64,000 nt of DNA, from positions 2,723,419-2,787,418 of the forward strand of contig NZ_OY781872.1 in assembly GCF_963677065.1 (NCBI RefSeq), in the 5' to 3' direction. This stretch comes from an uncultured Methanoregula sp. (GTDB lineage Archaea > Halobacteriota > Methanomicrobia > Methanomicrobiales > Methanospirillaceae). Shown here one piece after another: positions 49,873 through 59,440 of this stretch (position 1 is its first letter; every line of letters begins with the position of its first letter). Below the pieces are notes generated by a model. The model made no database searches. It saw only the letters and a list, made by a program, of their open reading frames with translations, and was not told the DNA's origin. The position numbers and the translations under genes were made by a program.

Positions 49873-52464
49873 ATGAGCTTACCCATGATCATCGCCACCC
49901 TGAAAAAGAAAGAGACCTGGCTTGTCGCTGGCTCTCTTGTTCTCTTTATCGGAATCGCGCTCTGGCTCCGGCTCCTCCCGCTCATCACCCGGGGAACCGT
50001 GGATCCCATCGATTTTTTATCCATGGACGATCCGTTTTACAATCTCCGCCAGGTTGAACAGATCCTCGCAAACTTCCCCCATTACGCATGGTACGATGCA
50101 ATGACCCGGTACCCGACCGGGACGGGGATTTACTGGGGACCCCTCTTCCCGATGATCATTTCAACCTGCTGCCTCCTTGCCGGCGCAGCAACAAGACCTG
50201 AAATCATCAGCACCGCACTACTTGTGCCGCCACTGATGGCCGCCGTAACGGTTGCCGTCATGTATTTTGCAGGAAAATGTTTCGGCAGCTGGAAGACGGG
50301 CATTCTTGCCGCCGGGTTCACAGCGATAATATCGGGCCAGTTCTTTTTCTGCTCCATCTATGGATATCCCGATCACCACATAGCCGAAGTCCTGTTCTCG
50401 ACAATCTTCTGCCTGGTCTATTCCTGTGCGATTCTCTCCGGCAAAGAGACCGCAATCGATCTCAGAACATTCTCCAGTTACAGAAGAACCGCCCTGCTGG
50501 CATTTTTAGCCGGACTCGCCTACCTGGCGGGACTCTTTGTGATGCCGACGATGATCCTTTTTGCAATGATCGTTGCGATCTTCACCCTCGTCCAGGTAAC
50601 GATCGATTATTTCCGCAACCGGACAAGCGAGTACCTCCTCCTCATCAATGCAGTTGTGTTCGCCACAGCCTTTATCGGCCTGCTCCTCTTTGGACTACGT
50701 TCAGCCGGCCTGGGCCTTTCGGAATATTCCGCCGGTCATCTCGGGGCATATGCCGGCCTCATTATCGGGACAGTAGTCCTGTATCTCTTATCGCGCATCC
50801 TCTCCCAAAAAAACCGCTTCCTCTTTCCCGTTTCAATTGCCGGGATAGTCATTGTCCTTGCCGGGATCCTTGCCCTGGCATTTCCGGATCTCTTCTCAGG
50901 CATTGTTGGCAACCTCAGTGCGTTCTTCGGCCAGGAAGCAGTTACGGATACGGTACTGGAGGCCCGGGGATGGTCACCGGAATCCGCGTGGCTCTTCTTC
51001 AGTTACGGTCTCCTGCTCTTCTTCGGCGGGGCCCTGGTCCTTGTGTACCAGAATATAAAAGATGAAAAGCCCCACCAGGTCTTTGCCCTGGTCTGGTCAG
51101 CGGTTATCCTGTATTCAACCTGGCAGCACGTGCGGTACGAATACTACCTTGGCATAAATATCGCTCTCCTGGCAGCCGTCTGCGTTACGTTTGCCATCAG
51201 CCACGGCAAGGTGGAATTATCCGGACTCTTCCGGCGCACCGGTACCGTCTCTCCGGCTGCGAGAACAGACCCGGATAAGCGCACCGGCCAGAAGAGAAGA
51301 TCCCGGCAGGCCGGTGTACCGGGATCTCCGGATTACAAGGCGCTCCTGTTGCCCGCTCTTGCAATAATACTTTCAATCCTGTTCGTGTACCAATCCGTAT
51401 CCATTGATTATTCGGTTGCTTCGGGCAGGTCGCTGCCCCTCGATCCCGACTGGAGGGAAGCCATGGAGTGGATGGAGAAAAATACGCCGGATCCGGGCGT
51501 GGATTATTATGCAATCCATGATCCGGAAACTTTCCGGTACCCGCCGGAGGCATACGGGGTCATGTCCTGGTGGGATTATGGCCACCTGATAACCTATATT
51601 GCAAAACGCATTCCCAATGCCAACCCGTTCCAGCAGGGCGTTGCCGGCCCGACCGGTGCTGCAGCGTTCTTTGTCTCAACATCCGAAGACACGGCAGACG
51701 GGATTCTCGATGTGAACGGGACACGGTATGTGGTCATCGATTACCAGATGGACTGGGAAAAATTCGGGCCAATGGCAACCTGGTACAATGCATCGGCAGG
51801 ACTCTCGCCTTTCATGATGGAAGTTCTGGTTCCGGAACAGAACAGCCCGGCAAACCGGGCCACCAGACTCCTGCTCAATAAACCGCTGTATTACGAGACC
51901 ATGGTCTCGCGCCTGTACAACTTCGATGGATCCATGGCAAAGGCGAACTCAACGATCTATGTTGAATATGCCGGCCCGGCAATCACGGGGACATCCTTGC
52001 CGGTTGTAACAAAAGCACTGCCCGTGAACAAGACCGAAGGCATAAGCCGCGTGAAGGAATTCAACAATGCATCCCGGGCCGGGTATTCCGCGGTCCTTCT
52101 CAGTTCCAGCGTAACGCAGCCGATAGACGATGTCCCGGCCCTGCGCCATTACCGGCTTATCCATGAATCCCCGCGCAAATCGCCGGCATCCGGGACCGTG
52201 GACCTGAAGTATGTCAAAGTGTACGAATACGTGAAAGGAGCCCACATCAAAGGGACCGGCATTATTGAAGTGCCCGTTGTGACCAATACCGGCCGGACGT
52301 ACATTTACCGCCAGGAGAGCATCGATGGGGAATTTATCGTACCGTATTCGACGACCGGTAACCCGTACGGGGTGAAGACCACCGGGCCCTACCAGGTATC
52401 CGGTACCGGCCAAAAGTACGAAGTACCTGAATCTGCGGTCATCCAGGGTCTTGCCATTCCCTGA
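49873..52464 (+). CDS. aglB: Oligosaccharyltransferase STT3/AglB
   Basis: An 863-residue membrane enzyme that transfers a lipid-linked glycan to Asn in N-X-S/T on exported proteins. Key motifs: MDDPFYNLR (51-59) with the metal-binding Asp, GYPDHHIAEVLF, and SWWDYGHLITY with WWDYG at 566-570, the catalytic hallmark. About a dozen membrane helices precede a C-terminal soluble domain (~500-863). The loop LSGLFRRTGTVSPAARTDPD is basic and probably cytoplasmic. The three large surface proteins in this window have many sequons and are likely substrates. It is followed by rbcL after 203 bases, not obviously an operon. Confidence 0.95.
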   Translation: MSLPMIIATLKKKETWLVAGSLVLFIGIALWLRLLPLITRGTVDPIDFLSMDDPFYNLRQVEQILANFPHYAWYDAMTRYPTGTGIYWGPLFPMIISTCCLLAGAATRPEIISTALLVPPLMAAVTVAVMYFAGKCFGSWKTGILAAGFTAIISGQFFFCSIYGYPDHHIAEVLFSTIFCLVYSCAILSGKETAIDLRTFSSYRRTALLAFLAGLAYLAGLFVMPTMILFAMIVAIFTLVQVTIDYFRNRTSEYLLLINAVVFATAFIGLLLFGLRSAGLGLSEYSAGHLGAYAGLIIGTVVLYLLSRILSQKNRFLFPVSIAGIVIVLAGILALAFPDLFSGIVGNLSAFFGQEAVTDTVLEARGWSPESAWLFFSYGLLLFFGGALVLVYQNIKDEKPHQVFALVWSAVILYSTWQHVRYEYYLGINIALLAAVCVTFAISHGKVELSGLFRRTGTVSPAARTDPDKRTGQKRRSRQAGVPGSPDYKALLLPALAIILSILFVYQSVSIDYSVASGRSLPLDPDWREAMEWMEKNTPDPGVDYYAIHDPETFRYPPEAYGVMSWWDYGHLITYIAKRIPNANPFQQGVAGPTGAAAFFVSTSEDTADGILDVNGTRYVVIDYQMDWEKFGPMATWYNASAGLSPFMMEVLVPEQNSPANRATRLLLNKPLYYETMVSRLYNFDGSMAKANSTIYVEYAGPAITGTSLPVVTKALPVNKTEGISRVKEFNNASRAGYSAVLLSSSVTQPIDDVPALRHYRLIHESPRKSPASGTVDLKYVKVYEYVKGAHIKGTGIIEVPVVTNTGRTYIYRQESIDGEFIVPYSTTGNPYGVKTTGPYQVSGTGQKYEVPESAVIQGLAIP

Positions 52465-52667
52465 AGATCCTACATTTTCCACAAGATCCAGCCATAGAAC
52501 CGGCTGAGATATGCCGGTCCTGATTTCAGGAGTGGCATCGTTAGGGATCACCGGCTTTCTCCCGACACATATCCATGCAAACACCGGGGTTTGAATGAAT
52601 CCGTAAACACCCTGCTCCGGTCTACATCTTTTTTACCCGGCAAATCCTTTAGAGGTACAGGATTACT

Positions 52668-53960
52668 ATGGCGATTGACTGGTACAATGAATTTGTCGAT
52701 ACGAACTACACACCGGCAAAGGACGATCTGGTTACCCTCTTTTATTTCGAACCGGCTGCGGGGATCGGGAAGGAGGAAGCCGCAGGCCGTATAGCCTCGG
52801 AGAGTTCGACCGGCACGTGGACAACGCTCTTTACCATGCCGCCCCGGATGAAAGCGCTCCAGGCAACGGCGTTCGAGTTCGAGGGAAATTTCGTGAAGAT
52901 TGCCTACCCGCTCGAACTCTGGGAAGAGGGAAACGCCGTCCAGCTGATGAGCGGGATCGCGGGCAACATCTTCGGGATGAAAGCCCTCAAGAACCTCAGG
53001 CTCGTTGACGTGACATTCCCCCAGGCGTACCTGAAACACTTCAAAGGCCCGCACTTTGGCAACGACGGGATCCGGAAGATGATGAAGATTGCAAAACGCC
53101 CGCTGACCGGCGCGGTCCCGAAGCCCAAGATCGGATTCACCGCAAAGGAGCATGCCGAGGTAGGGTACGAGACCTGGATGGGCGGGTTCGATTTCGTGAA
53201 AGACGACGAGAACCTCACCTCCACATCGTTCAACCGGTTCGACGACCGCGTGAAACTGATGGCAAAGCTCCGGGACAAGGCGGAGAAGGAGACCGGCGAG
53301 AAGAAGTCCGCGTTTCTGAATATCACGGCGGATGTCGAGACCATGAAAAAGCGGGCCGATCTCCTGGCCGAGTACGGATGGAACTACTGCATGATCGATG
53401 TCGTAGTTGCCGGGACGGCAAGCGTCATGACCATGCGGGACTACTGCTCCGACCTCGGGCTTGCCATCCACGCCCACCGGGCCATGCATGCCAGCTTTGA
53501 CCGGAACCCCAAGCACGGGATCACCATGCAGTTCCTGGCAAAGCTGATGCGGCTTGTCGGGGTCTCGCAGATCCATTCGGGTACCGCGGTCGGCAAACTG
53601 ACGGGCACGAAGAAAGAGTCGACCGTGATTGCCGATGTGATGCGGGAGAAGAAGACAAAAGCGGTCGGAAATCTCATCCTCGACCAGGATTGGGGAAAGA
53701 TCAAGACCGCGTTCCCCGTCTCCTCGGGCGGGCTCCACCCGGGCCTTGTCCCGGATGTGCTCGACATCTACGGCACCGAACTCGTGCTGCTCGTCTCGGG
53801 CGGCATCCACGGCCACCCGAAGGGGACAAGGGCCGGGGCAAAGGCCACCATGCAGGCGATCGAGGCCTGGCAGGAAGGCGCAACTCTCGATGAGAAGGCA
53901 AAGAAAGCCAAGGAGCTCAAGGGGGCTCTTGAGAAGTGGGGATACTACAAGCCGAAGTGA
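52668..53960 (+). CDS. rbcL: Ribulose-bisphosphate carboxylase large subunit, form III
   Basis: A 430-residue RuBisCO of the archaeal (form III) type. GGFDFVKDDEN (172-182) holds the carbamylated Lys178 and metal ligands Asp180 and Glu181; AVPKPKIG gives catalytic Lys152; AIHAHRAMH gives His270; the loop 6 HSGTAVGKLTG ends in Lys310. All active-site residues are kept. Archaeal form III fixes CO2 on ribulose-1,5-bisphosphate from nucleotide salvage, or in the reductive hexulose-phosphate pathway with phosphoribulokinase. No phosphoribulokinase or AMP phosphorylase gene lies in the window. A GAGGT lies ~12 nt before the ATG. Confidence 0.97.
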   Translation: MAIDWYNEFVDTNYTPAKDDLVTLFYFEPAAGIGKEEAAGRIASESSTGTWTTLFTMPPRMKALQATAFEFEGNFVKIAYPLELWEEGNAVQLMSGIAGNIFGMKALKNLRLVDVTFPQAYLKHFKGPHFGNDGIRKMMKIAKRPLTGAVPKPKIGFTAKEHAEVGYETWMGGFDFVKDDENLTSTSFNRFDDRVKLMAKLRDKAEKETGEKKSAFLNITADVETMKKRADLLAEYGWNYCMIDVVVAGTASVMTMRDYCSDLGLAIHAHRAMHASFDRNPKHGITMQFLAKLMRLVGVSQIHSGTAVGKLTGTKKESTVIADVMREKKTKAVGNLILDQDWGKIKTAFPVSSGGLHPGLVPDVLDIYGTELVLLVSGGIHGHPKGTRAGAKATMQAIEAWQEGATLDEKAKKAKELKGALEKWGYYKPK

Positions 53961-54901
53961 GAGCCAACCAATTTCTTTTTCAAAAAATTTTCTCAAAATT
54001 TTTTTTCAAATTTTTTTTCCAAAAACCCGGCAAAAAAAATTTCCAGAAATTTTTGTTCAGATTATTTTTTTTTATTCCATAATTTGTTAAAAAAAATTCC
54101 GGAATATTTTTTTTATTTTTTCCGGAAATGATCCGGTCCTGGAAACTACCGGGCCCTGTCATCATTGCCCGGCATTGGAAACCATGCCGGAAATCTCCCC
54201 CTGAAAACCCTCATTTCAGGCCCGGGAAACACCAAAACCGGCCCAGTCTGGTACGGGAGTACTGACCCAAAAAACCCCGCATTATGCCCGGATTGCCAAT
54301 CCGGGCATTTCCGGAAAACCCCAAAATGAACCCGGATTTTATCGGGGCCCGCATTGTGTATATTTTTTGAAACGGGGGCAATATATCGATTTTAATAGAC
54401 GCGTTTCCTGCCCCGATCACGGGAGGATCTGGCAAAGGTCGGGAGCCCGGAGAAAACGCCCGCCAAACGCTTCCATGAGGCTCCGGAGGGCATTATATGC
54501 GCCCCGTTTTGGGCGTATTTCGGTAAACGGGGTAAAAATTGAGGGTTGTTTGCCGTCGGAGACCTGCTTCTCCGACGGAGAGCTCGGGGGGAGGACCGGG
54601 CTGATAGGAAGGGGGACCGGAGAAAACCGGTGCAGGAAATTTTTTTTTTATTTTTTTTCGCACGGAAAAAAATTTCAGAAAATAAAAAATCCGGAAAAAA
54701 TCCGGAAAAAATTTCCCGGATCCCGGGAAAAGAACATTTAAAAATTTTTATCATGCCCTCATCCCAAGATCCATCCATCGCACTGCAGCGGATCATCTGG
54801 CGATGCGTACCGGATTCGCTGGAAGATACATTACCCCGCTCACGAAATGCCGGCACCGGGAATAATGAAGGCATACTGACCGGAGCCGGAGGAGACCTGG
54901 A
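53961..54901. other. Long non-coding region downstream of rbcL with AT tracts and hairpins
   Basis: About 940 bases without a credible gene. Dense T/A tracts (53970-54130 and 54640-54750) surround a GC-richer centre. A perfect 11-bp stem ATGCCCGGATT (54284-54294) / AATCCGGGCAT (54298-54308) with a 3-nt loop and a second CGCCC-N6-GGGCG hairpin near 54500 stand out. The first T tracts are probably the rbcL terminator. The rest is unexplained. Confidence 0.55.
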
Positions 54902-55849
54902 TTGAAAGAAGCGCCGGAGGAAATAATCGCACGAATCGTGGAGACCCTGAAGAAGAACCCCGGTGGTCTCAATATCCAGAAGATTGCCCGGCTGTCCGGT
55001 CTCAACCGCATGTCGGTTGCAAAATACCTGGATGTGCTGACAGCGCAGGAGTCTGTCAGGGTCCGGATGTTCGGGAGGGCGAAAGTCTACTCCTTTGCCG
55101 GCCGGCGGCTTCCGGTAGATCTCTTCCGGAAACATATGCCACTTCATTATGTGATAACCGACAGCGACCTCACCGTCATCCAGCTCAACGATTACGTCCC
55201 CCGCACGGTCGGGATGGTCGGCATCCGGCTCTCCGATATGTTCTCCGGACATGTCGCCAACTGCGACGAGTGCATGAAGGCATTTGAAGAGGCACTCGCC
55301 GGCAGCCCGTCCACCGTCATTGCCGAACGGCTCTTTCCCGGGGGATCCCGGTTCTGCGAGCTGTTCTCTATGCCGATCCGGTTCCCGGACGGTTCGCCCG
55401 GCATGATCTCCTTTTCCGTGGATATTACCCGGGAGAGAATGGCAAGAATTGAAGCCCGGGCCGAGGCCGATCAGTTACGGGCGCTCCTGGAGGGACTGGC
55501 ATGTCCGGTCTTCCGGGCCGGCGCTGACGGCATCCTCACGTACCTGAGCCCCCCCGCCACGGAGTTCGGGCTGGAGCCGGGCACCTGCACCGGCCGGCCA
55601 TTTTCAGATCTGGCCGTGCAGGAAGACCGGAAGATCGTGGATGACGGTCTCCGGGCCATACGGGAGTCCGGGGAAGGGACGATCTGCTTTTCTGCGGTCA
55701 GGCCGGACGGCCGAAAGGTCCGGCTGGAAGCGGTCTGCAGGGCGCAGCGGGACCCGGCCGGTACGTGCACGGGGATTACCGGCCTGCTGCGGGATGCAGC
55801 TGGGGATGCCCTCCCGGGACGGAAGAAGGCAACCGTGCAGGAAGGATGA
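54902..55849 (+). CDS. HTH-PAS regulator, tandem copy 1
   Basis: A 315-residue protein. Residues ~5-70 hold the helix-turn-helix (GLNIQKIARLSGLNRMSVAKY, then LDVLTAQESVRVRMFGRAKVY). Two PAS-like parts follow: ~78-185 (HYVITDSDLTVIQLNDYV, ending PIRFPDGSPGMISFSVDITRE) and ~195-300 (CPVFRAGADGILTYLSPPATEFG). No kinase or receiver is present, so it looks like a one-component sensor regulator. Start is a TTG 8 nt after GGAGGAG. The gene at 55854 is a close paralogue starting 5 bases after this stop, so they form an operon. Confidence 0.8.
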   Translation: MKEAPEEIIARIVETLKKNPGGLNIQKIARLSGLNRMSVAKYLDVLTAQESVRVRMFGRAKVYSFAGRRLPVDLFRKHMPLHYVITDSDLTVIQLNDYVPRTVGMVGIRLSDMFSGHVANCDECMKAFEEALAGSPSTVIAERLFPGGSRFCELFSMPIRFPDGSPGMISFSVDITRERMARIEARAEADQLRALLEGLACPVFRAGADGILTYLSPPATEFGLEPGTCTGRPFSDLAVQEDRKIVDDGLRAIRESGEGTICFSAVRPDGRKVRLEAVCRAQRDPAGTCTGITGLLRDAAGDALPGRKKATVQEG

Positions 55850-55853
55850 GGAT

Positions 55854-56810
55854 ATGACCGCAGAACCCGATGCAATTCCCCGGATCCTTGACGTGCTGAA
55901 GCAGTACCCGCAAGGGCTCAACATCGTGGAGATTGCCCAAGTGTCCGGTCTCAACCGCATGTCGGTTGCAAAGTACCTGGGGGTGCTGACAGCGAACGAG
56001 TCGGTAGAGGTGCAGATTTCCGGGAGAGCCAAGATCTATTCCCTGTCCCGGCGCCTGCCCGTGAGGGCATTCCTGGAACAGATCTCGAAATGCTACTGCA
56101 TCACCGACAGCAATCTGCGGATCGTCCAGTTCAATCACTGGCTTCCCACCATTGCCGATATACCTCCCCGGGAGATCGAGGGAGCCCTGCTTCCCGACAT
56201 ATTCCAGGGCCGGATTGCGAACTTCGGGGAATGCCTGGCAGCATGCAGGAAGGCGATTGCCGGTGAAGTGAGCGTTGTCATAGCCGACGATCTGGTCCGG
56301 GGGAAACATAAGTTCCTGGAGATCTACCACCTGCCCATCCGGTTCCCGGATGGATCGCCGGGGATGATCGCCGTCACCCAGGAGATCACCGAGAGGAAAC
56401 TTGCGGAGATCGAACTGCACCGGAAGGCGGAGCGGTTCCAGGCGCTGGTGGAGGATATGGCCTGTCCCGTATTCCGGGCCGGCACTGACGGCACCCTCAC
56501 GTACCTGAGTCCCCGGGCCTCGCAGATTGGGCTTGCGCCGGACACCAGCACCGGCCGGCCATTTCCGGATCTTGCCATGCAGGAAGACCGGAAGATCGTG
56601 GATGACGGTCTCCGGGCCATACGGGAGTCCGGGGAGGGGAGATTCCGCTTCCGGACCTGCAGGCCGGATGGACGGATTGTCCTGCTGGAAGCGGCCGGCA
56701 TGGTGCAGCAGGACCCGGCCGGTACATGCACCGGGGTTGCAGGAGTACTGCGGGAAGTGACGGGGGATGCCTGCCCGGCACAGGAGCAACGTATCCCGGG
56801 ACCCGGATAA
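55854..56810 (+). CDS. HTH-PAS regulator, tandem copy 2
   Basis: A 318-residue paralogue of the upstream gene with the same plan: HTH (GLNIVEIAQVSGLNRMSVAKY), PAS-like 1 (CYCITDSNLRIVQFNHWLP to GMIAVTQEITERK) and PAS-like 2 (CPVFRAGTDGTLTYLSPRAS). Several DNA stretches are identical in both copies, especially around 55619-55678 and 56579-56638, which suggests recent duplication or gene conversion. GAGGAT just before the ATG; the start lies 4 bases after the previous stop. Probably dimeric partners binding similar DNA. Confidence 0.83.
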   Translation: MTAEPDAIPRILDVLKQYPQGLNIVEIAQVSGLNRMSVAKYLGVLTANESVEVQISGRAKIYSLSRRLPVRAFLEQISKCYCITDSNLRIVQFNHWLPTIADIPPREIEGALLPDIFQGRIANFGECLAACRKAIAGEVSVVIADDLVRGKHKFLEIYHLPIRFPDGSPGMIAVTQEITERKLAEIELHRKAERFQALVEDMACPVFRAGTDGTLTYLSPRASQIGLAPDTSTGRPFPDLAMQEDRKIVDDGLRAIRESGEGRFRFRTCRPDGRIVLLEAAGMVQQDPAGTCTGVAGVLREVTGDACPAQEQRIPGPG

Positions 56811-56833
56811 AAAAATTCAGGGGACCGGGTGGA

Positions 56834-57862
56834 TCAGCAGGTTCCGCCGCTGCTGCTTGCAGCTGTACTGGAGAGCGTGGTGTTGCATTCGGAAGGCATG
56901 GTATCAAAACTGTTGCAGATGGCCGTTTTGAAAGCCTCCGGTGTGCGGGCACCGGCATAGGTCACGCCGTTGATGAGGAGCGCCGGGGAGGCAGTCGCCC
57001 CGTTTGCACCTGCGTCCGCCTCATCGGCTTTGAGGACCGCAAGACCGTCCGGCCCCGTGGAGCAGGAAGTAATTTTTTCAGGATCCATGTTCAGCGATAC
57101 GGTCAGGTTCCGGCTGCATGCACTGAAGGCTGCCGCATCCTGCGCCAGCGGATAGCACTGCTGATCGAACCGGTTTACGTACTCCCAGAACTGCGCCGGA
57201 TAATTCCGGTTGATACAGGCCTGCCGGAGATCTTCTTCTGCTTCTCTTGGGCCATGCAGGGACTGGACCGTGTCCGCGGTCGAACCGCTTACAGAAGCGA
57301 TATACCGGATCCGGAAATCTGCTTTGGACCCGAGGAGTTTTTCCACCGGCACCATCGCGGTTTCAGCCTGGGTCCCGTACGGGCAGAATGCCATCACGTA
57401 GAGATCAACGGACGGACGGGACGATCGTTTGAAATTCTGCTGCTGCCGGGCCGGGGATGAGGATGCGGCCCGGGAATTTCGCATGTCGATTGCCATGGGG
57501 AAGAGAAATGTGCAGTCGCTGGTTGTGTACAAGGTCATATTTTCTGACCGGGACCGGATGGTTATGTTATAGACATTCCCATCAGCCTGCACGGAGACGA
57601 GCGAGGCCGGCGTACCGGGCTCGGCAAAGTACGTGTTCGTGTACTGGACCACCATCTCGCCGCATACCCCCGGGGGGACGGCCGTTTCCCGCGCGGTCCC
57701 GAAAAGGCCGGCGGAGAATGCGAGATACGCGATGAGAAAGACAATGAGTGCCGTCAGCGCGACAAGGGTAGCCGGGCGGAACAGGAGAATACCGCTGTCC
57801 TGCGATGACGGGGATTGTCTTCCTGCAAAAAATTCTGGTTCCTTTGAACGGTCTGGTGTCAC
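56834..57862 (-). CDS. Membrane-anchored thioredoxin-fold protein with CPYG motif
   Basis: A 342-residue protein with a cytoplasmic N-terminus, one membrane helix (~29-52) and a long extracytoplasmic part. Residues ~150-330 form a thioredoxin-like (DsbA/GILT-related) domain: VDLYVMAFCPYGTQAE (152-167) with a single Cys in CPYG instead of CxxC, then SLHGPREAEEDLRQACINR, QFWEYVNRFDQQCYPL and SPALLINGVTYAGARTPEAF near the end. The cis-Pro SPALLINGV is typical of the fold. Possibly a thiol-disulfide or metal-binding protein outside the cell. GTG 57862 was chosen; the in-frame extension to 58021 lacks support. Confidence 0.72.
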   Translation of the reverse strand: MTPDRSKEPEFFAGRQSPSSQDSGILLFRPATLVALTALIVFLIAYLAFSAGLFGTARETAVPPGVCGEMVVQYTNTYFAEPGTPASLVSVQADGNVYNITIRSRSENMTLYTTSDCTFLFPMAIDMRNSRAASSSPARQQQNFKRSSRPSVDLYVMAFCPYGTQAETAMVPVEKLLGSKADFRIRYIASVSGSTADTVQSLHGPREAEEDLRQACINRNYPAQFWEYVNRFDQQCYPLAQDAAAFSACSRNLTVSLNMDPEKITSCSTGPDGLAVLKADEADAGANGATASPALLINGVTYAGARTPEAFKTAICNSFDTMPSECNTTLSSTAASSSGGTC

Positions 57863-58207
57863 GGAGATCCCGGAATAGTCTCCATAACCCGGAATAAAAA
57901 ACCGATTGGTTTTATTCCGGCCATCAGCGCACGATTTCTCCCTGTTTGTGAGAATCCAGCGGAATATTGCGCAGATATCCCGTCTCCCGCCTGCAAGACT
58001 TTTTCCTGAAGACGGTGGCACGGGAGAAAATTTCAGTGATAATCATTGAAATTATTTCGGTTCATTTATATTATAGGATTTTGCAGGTCTAATTATGATC
58101 GTCGCGGAACCACATCCTCCGGTTGAGACGCTCCGGAAAGATGCCGGTCTTTTTCGAACCGTCCGCGGGCGTGCAGGGTGCACGAGGGGATAACGGGGCT
58201 GCCACAG
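57863..58207 (+). promoter_or_regulatory. Divergent intergenic region with TATA (58067-58075) and possible 32-codon leader ORF
   Basis: TATATTATA at 58067-58075 lies ~20 nt before an ATG at 58095 that opens a 32-codon frame ending near 58193, just before the surface-protein gene at 58208. Transcription likely starts near 58095, so this could be a leaderless mini-ORF or simply a 5' leader. Confidence 0.4.
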
Positions 58208-59440
58208 ATGGAGATGAAACGGTATAGTCAGATTCTTGCATTGCTGGTGATCGCGGCGCTGGTGCTGGTGGCGCCGGTGGGGGCGACGTTCTGCTATGGG
58301 TTTGTGTGCTCTCCAACAGTAATTACTCGTGACTGTTGCCAGGGTAATGGGCTCTGCCTTTCGTCTAACAATTGCAGCTGCGTTCCCGGATATGAAGGAA
58401 ATCAATGCCAGTATCCTAATTATTGCGTCATGTCAGGGACCACTCCCGTGTGCACAAACAACTGCACCCCCTGGGGCAGCAGTGCCACAACCGAAAGGCA
58501 TGGCACGTGCCTCACCATTACTCCCGCATTGCAAGATACAGCATATGCTGAGACAAATGACTATTCTATCTTGCTTGGCTCTACGTTAACATATGACCGC
58601 CTTAACAGTCGGTATGTGAGGATGCCTTTGGATAATTTCTGCGCCTGTGCCCCGGGATGGGCCGGCACCTGCTGCGCGGATTACCGGCCCGGCACCCTGA
58701 CCCCTCCCGCTCTCGACTTCGGGAACGTCACGGTCGGCGCACCGGACCACAGCCAGCCGGCAATTGTCCTTGCCAATACCCTGCCAGGCACGAACGTGAC
58801 CCCGGGCATGAACCTGACCATCCAGTCGATCGCCCTCACCGGCACGGACAGCAGCGACTTTGCGTACACAACTACCTGCGAACAGAACACCAAAATGCCA
58901 CCGTGGCCGGGGACGTGCAGCTTCGCCGTCACGTTCACCCCTTCTGCCACCGGCACCCGGACCGCACTGCTCAGCGTCAGCGTCAGCTCGGACAGCGGCG
59001 CCCATAACCAGATCCTGGACACCACGCTCACGGGTACCGGGATCACCCGGGTCAGCAGCATCCTCGTCAACCCGCTGGATTCCGCGAACATCTTTGCCGG
59101 GCTGAGCGGTGCGGGGATCTTCCGGAGCACCGACAGCGGCAGTACATGGAACGCTGCACAGGTCCTGCCTGCAAATACGCAGATAACAGCGCTCGCAAAA
59201 CAACCCGGCACCGGCAGCCCGGCCCTCTATGCCGGGACAATCGGCGGGGGCGTATACGCGAGCACGGACAATGGCCAGACCTGGAATGCCTGTTCCAACA
59301 CCGGCCTTGCGAACCGGAACGTGCTCACGCTGGTCAGCGATTCTGCCGGGAAACTGTACGCCGGCACCGAGGCCGGGGTCTTTGCAAGCTCCGACAACTG
59401 CGCCAGCTGGACAGCAGTGAACTCGGGTCTGACGGTATGA
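58208..59440 (+). CDS. Secreted protein with EGF-like cysteine cluster, ASH-like and BNR/propeller repeats
   Basis: A 410-residue exported protein. Signal peptide ~1-26 (ILALLVIAALVLVAPVGA). Residues ~36-66 form an EGF-like cluster: CCQGNGLCLSSNNCSCVPGY then GNQC, followed by CVMSGTTPVCTNNC and a second Cys group with CACAPGWAGTCC (~139-150). Next comes an immunoglobulin-like choice-of-anchor/ASH domain (PALDFGNVTVGAPD to TLTGTGI, ~160-275), then BNR-type blades (GIFRSTDSGSTWNA, GVYASTDNGQTWNA, GVFASSDNCASWTA). No C-terminal anchor. The stop overlaps the next gene start, so translation is coupled. Confidence 0.8.
   Translation: MEMKRYSQILALLVIAALVLVAPVGATFCYGFVCSPTVITRDCCQGNGLCLSSNNCSCVPGYEGNQCQYPNYCVMSGTTPVCTNNCTPWGSSATTERHGTCLTITPALQDTAYAETNDYSILLGSTLTYDRLNSRYVRMPLDNFCACAPGWAGTCCADYRPGTLTPPALDFGNVTVGAPDHSQPAIVLANTLPGTNVTPGMNLTIQSIALTGTDSSDFAYTTTCEQNTKMPPWPGTCSFAVTFTPSATGTRTALLSVSVSSDSGAHNQILDTTLTGTGITRVSSILVNPLDSANIFAGLSGAGIFRSTDSGSTWNAAQVLPANTQITALAKQPGTGSPALYAGTIGGGVYASTDNGQTWNACSNTGLANRNVLTLVSDSAGKLYAGTEAGVFASSDNCASWTAVNSGLTV

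Noticed and set aside
52548..53996. Minus-strand frame of 482 codons
   Set aside because: Antisense to rbcL, whose complete active site proves the plus strand.
55776..56789. Minus-strand frame of 337 codons
   Set aside because: Antisense to the second HTH-PAS gene; it reflects GC-rich codon bias.
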